A DNA stretch of 64,000 nt from Caprella mutica (Eukaryota > Arthropoda > Malacostraca > Amphipoda > Caprellidae): the NCBI GenBank assembly GCA_947561585.1, contig CANNZV010001178.1, positions 1 to 64,000 on the forward strand. The letters are read 5' to 3'. Below are positions 56,418 to 64,000 of the stretch, in pieces. A program made the translations under genes and the position numbers. A model generated the notes under the pieces. That model was not told the DNA's origin, did no database searches, and was given only the letters and a program-made list of their open reading frames with translations. Within the stretch, counting starts at the first letter, position 1. Every line of letters begins with the position of its first letter.

Positions 56418-57145
56418 GGGGTATCACTGCGCATCATTGATAACCAGATTTGTATGTAAATTATTATAAATATTATGAGTTTTTAGCTTTTAATAAAGAC
56501 ATAAATATGGAATAAGGTGTTTTTCATTATAATATTGATTAACAATAAACTTACGATCGTAGTAACTATGCTACTTGTAGTGGGGGTTATTAAAATAGAG
56601 AGAAGGGGTATTTAGGTGGGGAGATAAGAGGTTATCGAATTAAAATATTGATAAACAATAAACCTTCGGTCGTATTATATTATTTATTATAAGTAGTTAA
56701 CTAGTTACGTAAAATTTGAGTGTTAATTTTGTTGCAGATTCATGAAATATGTGTTTAAGAAGTATGGGACAATTAGATTGGGGAGAGGTCATTTAGTTAG
56801 GGAAACGCAGATATTTAGATGGGGAAGTGGGGGATTTAGATAAGAAAGATTAAGATTTGGATGGGGAAAGTGGGAAATAAATGGGGGAGAGAGGGATTTA
56901 GATAGGGTAGAAGTTGATTTAGATCGGAAGATAGCGGTATTTCTATGAGAGGAAAGGGGGATTGAGATTGAAGGAGATGGGGATTTAGATTGGAGGAGTG
57001 GGGGACTTTGATGGGAGGAGAGGAGTTTTTAGAGGGGGAAGGAAGGGGGTTTAGATGGGGAAGGGAGGGGTACTTTTAAAATGGGGAGATGGTGATTTGG
57101 AGGGGGAGAGGAGTGTTGTATTTATGCAATGCGCAGTAATACCCC
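56418..57145. mobile_element. TIR element with GGGTATCACTGCGC ends, copy 2
   Basis: Begins GGGGTATCACTGCGCAT (56418-56434) and ends with the inverse ATGCGCAGTAATACCCC (57129-57145). It lies 19 bp from copy 1. The interior holds a long purine-rich, GGGG-containing tract and no protein-coding gene. Confidence 0.55.
56755..57118 (+). repeat. Purine-rich degenerate minisatellite with many G runs
   Basis: A 364-bp tract on the plus strand with almost no C. Degenerate units of about 20-30 bp contain GGGGATTTAGATGGGGA-like words. Runs of three to five G recur every 10-25 bp, so the strand could form G-quadruplexes or triplexes. Confidence 0.75.
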
Positions 57146-60100
57146 TTCATGTGCACAGTTGCTCTTGAACTGTGATTGAAAAAAATAGTGGAAATAGTTG
57201 CATGGTCGACTATCCAGACCTTAAAAAGCTGTTACTGGTGAAATATTACAATTGAAACTCTAATGATAAAATAATGAGATGACTTGTATGTACAGAATTT
57301 TTTGTTTTCATATATTTTACACAGGTACTGGGTGATATAGCTTCGAAACTAAAAAAACGTTTATCAATGATATAGTATATGAAGACAATATGTACAAAGG
57401 GCTAAATCCATTTTAAATGTTAGGTCTAATTTGTTTAATGCATTTGTCATTTTAAAAAATTCGACTCAAAGTAACTTCCATATTTTAATAGGGTTTGAAA
57501 ATCTCAACTTTGATGATATTTTTTTGACGGTGAAAAAAAAAAATACATTCAACGTTGAGAATTTGATACTACCCTTTGTCATATTTCTTTGTTATATACA
57601 TACATCCAAGGATGTGTTTATTTCACTTCTACGATCAAAAGTCGAAATGTTTGCTCGACCTATTTTTCTTTGACAAAATGGTTCTTTTATACCTATCATC
57701 GAAAGACATACAAGATAATTGGTGATAAAACACAACCCACACTTTTGTTTTATCTCACAATTATTTCGTATATAAATACAAACAGAATTCGTGAATTCAA
57801 CTGAGTACAGGATTTTAATGAATTCGTATAATATGAATCGATACATACCAATATTGCTTGACGATCATAATACTCCAGTGCATAGTTAGAACACCATAGT
57901 TTCATTTTAAGATAACGATATCATTACAAGAAATACCATTTGATAGATATAAGTACACGTTAGTCTTTATTGTAGTGGGTATTAATCACAAGGGCCCCAA
58001 TTAGATAGACATCTAGCAGACTGACTGAATTCTTTGTACAAAAATGAAAAGAATTGATATCGAATTTGTGAGATAAAAAATAGAATACTAACAAACTTTC
58101 TTTTTTTGTACAAATGAAGTAAATGAAGAGTAAAAAGTAACTTGATTATTTATTTGATTAATTGAAGATTAAAACATTCAGTTTCCATCAATGTTATTTG
58201 GCATATATAATTATATATATATTACGAATTTCCCAATCTGCAATTCAATTCTTTTTTTTTCCCAATAATTGAAGTATTCTAAACAAATGAATAACGAAAA
58301 AAAGGCGATTACTCAAACATGTTCAACTCAATTTCATCCTCCACATTTTATAATGGTTTCAAATCAGAAGACTTCAATAGCTAGTTCTTGTGCTGAATTA
58401 TAATTCCCTCTTATGCCGTCATCAAATTTGGGACAATTTTATTCCTGTGATTGCAAAGCATTGTGATGGTGGTCATAGCCACCAATGAGATAATAATATC
58501 CAATAATGGGATATCCAATACTGCAACAAGTCCTTAGATTTTATTATATTGCTGCAATGACCGACATAGCCATCAATAACAGAAAAAAAAACATATTATT
58601 AAGCTGTCTCAAGATTGCTGAACGGTTCTGATAACTCTTGAATTTTGACCATCTGTAACTGTTATATTCTTATTCCAATTAAATTAGTGTACTTTTCGAT
58701 TCGATTTTAGAAATTTAAAGTTACGAAGAAAACAAACTTTTAATACTTATTGAAATAATAAACTAAATTATAGTGGAACAAAAAATAATCTGAAGTGGAT
58801 TTTTTTTTTAAATATATTCAAATGCAAAGAAAGGTAGAATAAATTTGCTTTCCTTCTTTTTGCATTAAGTAAAAACGTACGATATTCAAATACATTTTCA
58901 TTGATCATAACTTTTGAGAGATTGAAGATGTTCAAATATTCAGTTTCTAAGTTTTCACGATAATTATTCATTATTTAAAATTCAGAAAAAGTCATACATA
59001 AGAATTTGATAGTTTGAAATTCAATAATTCAAGTAGCAGCTTACTTATTTCGTTTATTATATAATAACAACTTTGCGAGAACATGATGTGCTTATGAACA
59101 AACTATTAACGTCCTTGAAGTAGCATTGATATGTAACAATAAAACTTTCATATAATTCTAAATGAATTAGGATTCAGTTAATATGAAATTAGACACCAAT
59201 TTGATGAGAGATTTGATCTCTCAGATGAGGAGAATAAAACTAATTGTTTCTACTCAATCTGCACTTACTTATTGAGAGTAATTGTGATTTTGTAAGAAAA
59301 ATAAATATAATAGCTTGATGATTGAATAAAGTTGAATTATATATATTCTCGGAAAAGTTTCTACCTAATATAATTGTACAGGAAACTCCAAAATTCTTAC
59401 TTTATTTCTATAGTTATGAAATACAACTTATATGTAAATGTGTTATCTATTATTATAATTATGGTGAAAAGACGAATGAATCCTTTTCAATTATCAGATA
59501 ATTGGGAATATCGTAAATCATGATATAATAATCAATATGTATATTGTATAATATACAGTCATCAGTAGGTGTAATCTCGAAACCAATTCAAATTTTATAA
59601 AATCATTTATAATCATAACAAATACAATATTAAACCGTTTTCAAAACTTTCAAAACTTCTATGAGTGAACAACAGGTACCATAATTTTATAGAAGTAATA
59701 AACTGTTCTGAAAAAGTGAATAAATGTAACTGACGATGTGAGAATACAATGGAAACAATCGAATCTTTCAAAACAATTATAACTTTATAACTCTTTCAGG
59801 TTAGGTACAAGCAGAGAAAGATATTTTTAGTATGGAAAAAAAGATGTAAATTCCGAGAGGAAACGGTATTTCATCTACAGCATCTCAAATATTTGTGAAT
59901 TCATTACTTAAAACCAAGAATATGAGTTAGTATAAATGATTCCTTTTTATTTCATTTATGAATCAACAACAGTTCTTTATATAAGAAAATTGGCCGATTA
60001 CTATTCCTGTAAATACTTAGTTAGCGTTTTCTAAAATTATTAGAATTTACAAATGGCTAAGGAAGCACTTAATTATAGAAATAATAAATATATTCTATTT

Positions 60101-63100
60101 TAATAATATACTTTTTAAATATGTGATATTGACCATTGTATTTTATTGGAATAAATTGATAGGAATTTTTTAATCAAATTTGGAAATGGATTTAAATAAT
60201 ATTTTATGTATAACTCCACTACATAAAGAAAATAATTTATATCCTTCAATTATTCACACACTATTTTTGTAATGAAATCTTTTCTTCAAATTTGCTATTT
60301 TTATCTTCACTCCATAATATCAATTCATGAAAATTCAATAATAATCATTTCAGGTCCAATTTAGACCACTTTGTCTCACCAATGAATTTCATGTGAACGA
60401 TATCTTTGGTGCAATACATACTGTGGAATAAAATGGAAAATATTTTCAAATTTATTATTATACATATATATTAAGAGCTTGATATAGGGATATTCATGAA
60501 ACTTGAACTTTGAAAATTCTCAAACAGTAGGCATCATTTTTTAATATTTTTAATAATGAAATAGTAAAAAGTTGAGTAAACTTGGATTGAATCTCTACTT
60601 AATCCACAAGTTTATATATAAATATTATTATAATATATAAAATAATACATACAAATATATTATATAATAAAAAATAGAAATATATAGTATAATATATTAA
60701 AAAATAAATTATATAAATGTAATTAGTGCGTCAGTTCCATCATTTCAATGCAAGAGGTTGATACATTTAGATCTTGATTTTTCCTCTGAGAAGATACCGT
60801 TTTTCAAACCATAAATTAATTCAGGCTTTCGACACTATGAATTGAAAAATTTGGAGAATATCCAATATATTGTAGTAACTCAATTGCCTAATATTTATCT
60901 TAAATTTTATTCTAAATATAATAAAGCGGTTGCCTTCAATAAGAAACATTGCCTGTAGTTGAAATATTATTATATTGCCTTTCTAATCAATTTAATAACA
61001 GAGTACTATTTACTATATTTATTAATAAAAGATTCCATTCTTGTACAAACAGAATATTCCTCAATAAATCGATATAATAGAAACAATATCAGAGTAAGAT
61101 TAATTGGTACTCTGAACTCACTACTTCGTTTCAATGAATGAGACGACAAGAAACCAATAAATAGCGAAACAACTTCAAATTGATGTTGAATGGAAATATC
61201 ATATTCATAAAAACGCTTCTTAGACGTTGAAATGGAATAACATATTGAAACATATCTCTAGGAGGTTGAAATGGAATAGCATATTCTTGAATAACAGCAA
61301 CTGATGATAAAAATATTGCATGAGAATTATAGTGTAACTATTTCTCAGAGAATATTACAGTTTCATGATTTGATGCATAAGCATTTTTTCAGATTTTCAT
61401 TTATATACATTATGTTCGTATCCGGTCAACTATTTGATTTCGATATCAACATCAATACCAATTGATAGAAACTTCATGTAATATTATATCGGAGAGAATA
61501 GTTCTCCATTCGATTGTAAATTGTAACTTAGTTAGATAAATATTTATCAAGCACTACACATAAGAAACTATTGATGAACAATAATATTAGTGGAAATGAA
61601 TATAAAATGAGTAAGAATAACTTAAATAGATTAATTGAACTATGATGTAATTCTGTTATGCTTATAATCATTATAATCATTAAAAATTGTGAGTCTTTAT
61701 TTCAACATCAATTTCATCAATTGTGGGATGATATGCAAAATACTCTGCATATCAACCAACAACAATTACGAACACTGCACTATCAGTCTCTACTGAAAAT
61801 AAAATAATAGGTAATCTATATTCGATGTGTTTAACTCAATAGATATACTGTTTCTATCTAAACGTTATTTAATTCAAACGTCAAATTTTAGAATTAGCTC
61901 GCGTTTTTCGGAATATTTCCTTCATTTAAAGATATCGAAGATAACAGAATTATTGAATAGGTTAAAATAATGTAACAAAAGTTTGAGTTATGTGTTATAT
62001 AACAGTTTCAGAAAAAAAATAGGTCAAATATTAAACTAAAGTCACTAATAAAATAATGTAATAGCAATAAAATCATAAGCAGCGCTCTATGTCATTAGTC
62101 AGTGTTTCTAATGTTAATTTGAATTAGAGAGGACTTAATAAGTTTATATGAATATTTACTATATGTAATGATGCAATTTACCCATTATTGATAAATAATT
62201 AAGGGATTAGATACACATTTGTAAAAGTGATCAATTGAATCTATTCATCAAAAGAGATTTGTAAGCGCATTAGTATTTCTTTTATGGTCATTAATTGGCC
62301 AAATTATACAGGAAATCAAGTTGAAAATTAAATATAGTTTAGATAAGTGTAATTGTTTTTACCCTGCAACCATGGATTCATAAAAAATGCAATTAATTGG
62401 TTCCTGACTCATCAATCATTTACATTCATATGTATTTAAACTATTAAAGAATAAATGTACCTCATGGATTAATTTAAGTATACAATAATAACTCAGTGAC
62501 TAACTTAACGAAGGATTCTTTTTAAATTACCAATTTTTAATAAATATTTCAATCAAATATGGTAATCAAGGAAATAATCACTGGATTTTCTTTTCACGCA
62601 ATTCACTTATGGATAGTTTAAAAAGGGTAAAATTATAATTTATACTATCAAAATATATTTTCCATCTATTCTATATAGATAAAAACTGATATCTAAAGAA
62701 TATATGTATTTTATTGATCATAATTAATCGATGATCTGTAATGTAATGACTATAGAATACCCATGAATTAATCATATAATTCCCTTTAGTTAGAATGAAT
62801 ATATTTCTGATGTTATAATCAATATAGGTATTATTGTATGATTTTATTTTATTTTAAAACATATCACGTAATATTAGTATCACGACATAAATCTAATAGT
62901 ATATATTTATTTTTTAGTTCTGCATATGCTAATGACGAAAGCTCTGTGTTGACATTTTTTGTACAGTAGTCTAACATATACACATATCGAAGCACTTCGT
63001 ATTATACTAATACAGCTAGCTTGCTATAAAATATGTAAATTCTTATTACAATTAATCATTTTGTAATTGATTTTCGTACAAATTAAGTGGCTCAATCAGT

Positions 63101-63121
63101 CGTAATAGTTAATATGGGATC
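57146..63121. other. AT-rich spacer
   Basis: Nearly 6 kb without any recognised gene, repeat family or transposon ends. 60600-60720 is an A/T-only low-complexity patch. All small frames here (57431-57846, 58768-58971, 60959-61141) have the bias of chance ORFs. Confidence 0.5.
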
Positions 63122-63192
63122 ACCTGTAGAATCGTCAATGCGGGGATGATTTTACAAGAGGGATTTCATGGGGTCAAAATTATTGTACAGCT
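63122..63192. repeat. Short ACCTGTA-ended inverted element, copy 1
   Basis: Starts ACCTGTAGAAT and ends AAATTATTGTACAGCT. It shares order and spacing with the segment at 63536-63613. Confidence 0.45.
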
Positions 63193-63535
63193 AGAGGTTT
63201 AATGTATAAATTGTAGAATTCAAGATATTATTTTCATGTGATTACAAATGATAACAAAAATATTCTTCAGATAAAATATATTCTTAATATCTTATAACAA
63301 AATTGCGTTTCAAAAAGAAACTAAATTTATATAAGGAAATCAACATCCCTCTATACACTGTAAATCCAATCAAAGTGATCCAATACTTTCAACTAAATTA
63401 ATTACGGAAATTTACATTTAACTATTAATATAATTGTTTCATAATTTTTTATGTTTATTAATCCATATAATGTACAGAATATAATAAAAATAGCAATATT
63501 ATTAATAAACATGTATGTAATTTAATCTTTTTAAC

Positions 63536-63613
63536 ACCTGTAAAATATTGTTACCCCATGGTGATCATCCTACGCAGGAGAATTTTCACGTGGTGAAAAA
63601 TTATTGTACAGGT
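63536..63613. repeat. Short ACCTGTA-ended inverted element, copy 2
   Basis: Starts ACCTGTAAAATATTG and ends AAATTATTGTACAGGT, so the ends are short inverted repeats (ACCTGTA/TACAGGT). The middle has GTGATCATCCTACGCAGGAG. About 415 bp from copy 1, in the same orientation. Confidence 0.5.
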
Positions 63614-64000
63614 ACTGCAGATATTAAATACATGTGGTTCGTAATGTGTTACAATAAGTCAATTATCACTCAATAAGTCTCAATAAATCATTTATAACAA
63701 TAAGTAGCATATATATTATATACATTTAGTAATGCGATTTTTACGCGATTTTTTTTTTCTATCTAACTACTGAAAGAGGGACAATAAAAATATCCAAATC
63801 AGTCTTATATGTATTATAGAGAGACTAAACTAAATTTGTAATCCAATAATTGGTAAAGATATATGAGTATTCAATGATTTTCTTCGTTATATTTCTGTTA
63901 AAAATTACTTGAAATATTGAATAGATATGTGCTTAAAAAAATTGTTATGAAATTTCTTCTTAGTAGAATAAATGAGGCTAATAATAAAGATATCAGCAAA
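63614..64000. other. AT-rich spacer
   Basis: Nothing recognised up to the end of the window. Confidence 0.5.

Noticed and set aside
57431..57846. Three overlapping ORFs
   Set aside because: They overlap on both strands and have the K/N/I/F bias of translated AT-rich spacer.

Overview
The window looks like insect (arthropod) nuclear DNA. It is strongly AT-rich, has no operons, is full of eukaryotic transposable elements, and the few long open frames all belong to mobile elements. No host gene could be identified with confidence. The tRNA-iMet-type primer site of the Copia element, the maT-type DD37D transposon, the Penelope-like element and the LINE all fit an insect. A hemipteran is a guess only.

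Layout. 1-11450: AT-rich spacer carrying two foldback-type elements (819-1813; a half element at 6986-7604), a 33-bp minisatellite, a tRNA-like SINE head and a few weak gene-like scraps. 11455-14076: a 5'-truncated Penelope-like element (RT tail plus GIY-YIG domain), then, 35 bp past its inferred 3' end, an apparently intact 1297-bp maT (DD37D) transposon with perfect 27-bp terminal repeats and TA flanks. 17968-27687: a MITE and then a stack of nested insertions. An outer TA-flanked transposon is split by a decayed long-TIR mariner-like element, a small MITE and a 6.9-kb Copia retrotransposon with 337-bp LTRs, a 5-bp target duplication, a decayed pol and about 4 kb of non-Copia cargo where gag, protease and most of integrase should be. 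28900-39950: spacer with SINE-like repeats, LINE 3' ends, a 16-bp satellite-like array and a TTAA-flanked MITE. 39945-44421: a LINE with both ORFs open. 45683-46047: a 21-bp array. 47750-57150: many hairpin elements, including a complete foldback element with a 9-bp target duplication, a 950-bp palindrome, a 690-bp long-TIR element and two neighbouring elements sharing one terminal sequence. 57150-64000: AT-rich DNA without recognisable genes.

The elements do not work together as a pathway. The two that look capable of activity from sequence alone are the maT transposon and the LINE. The most unusual structures are the foldback family (51950-53032), the Copia cargo (about 20940-25150) and the extra open frame joining the two LINE ORFs (40831-41253).
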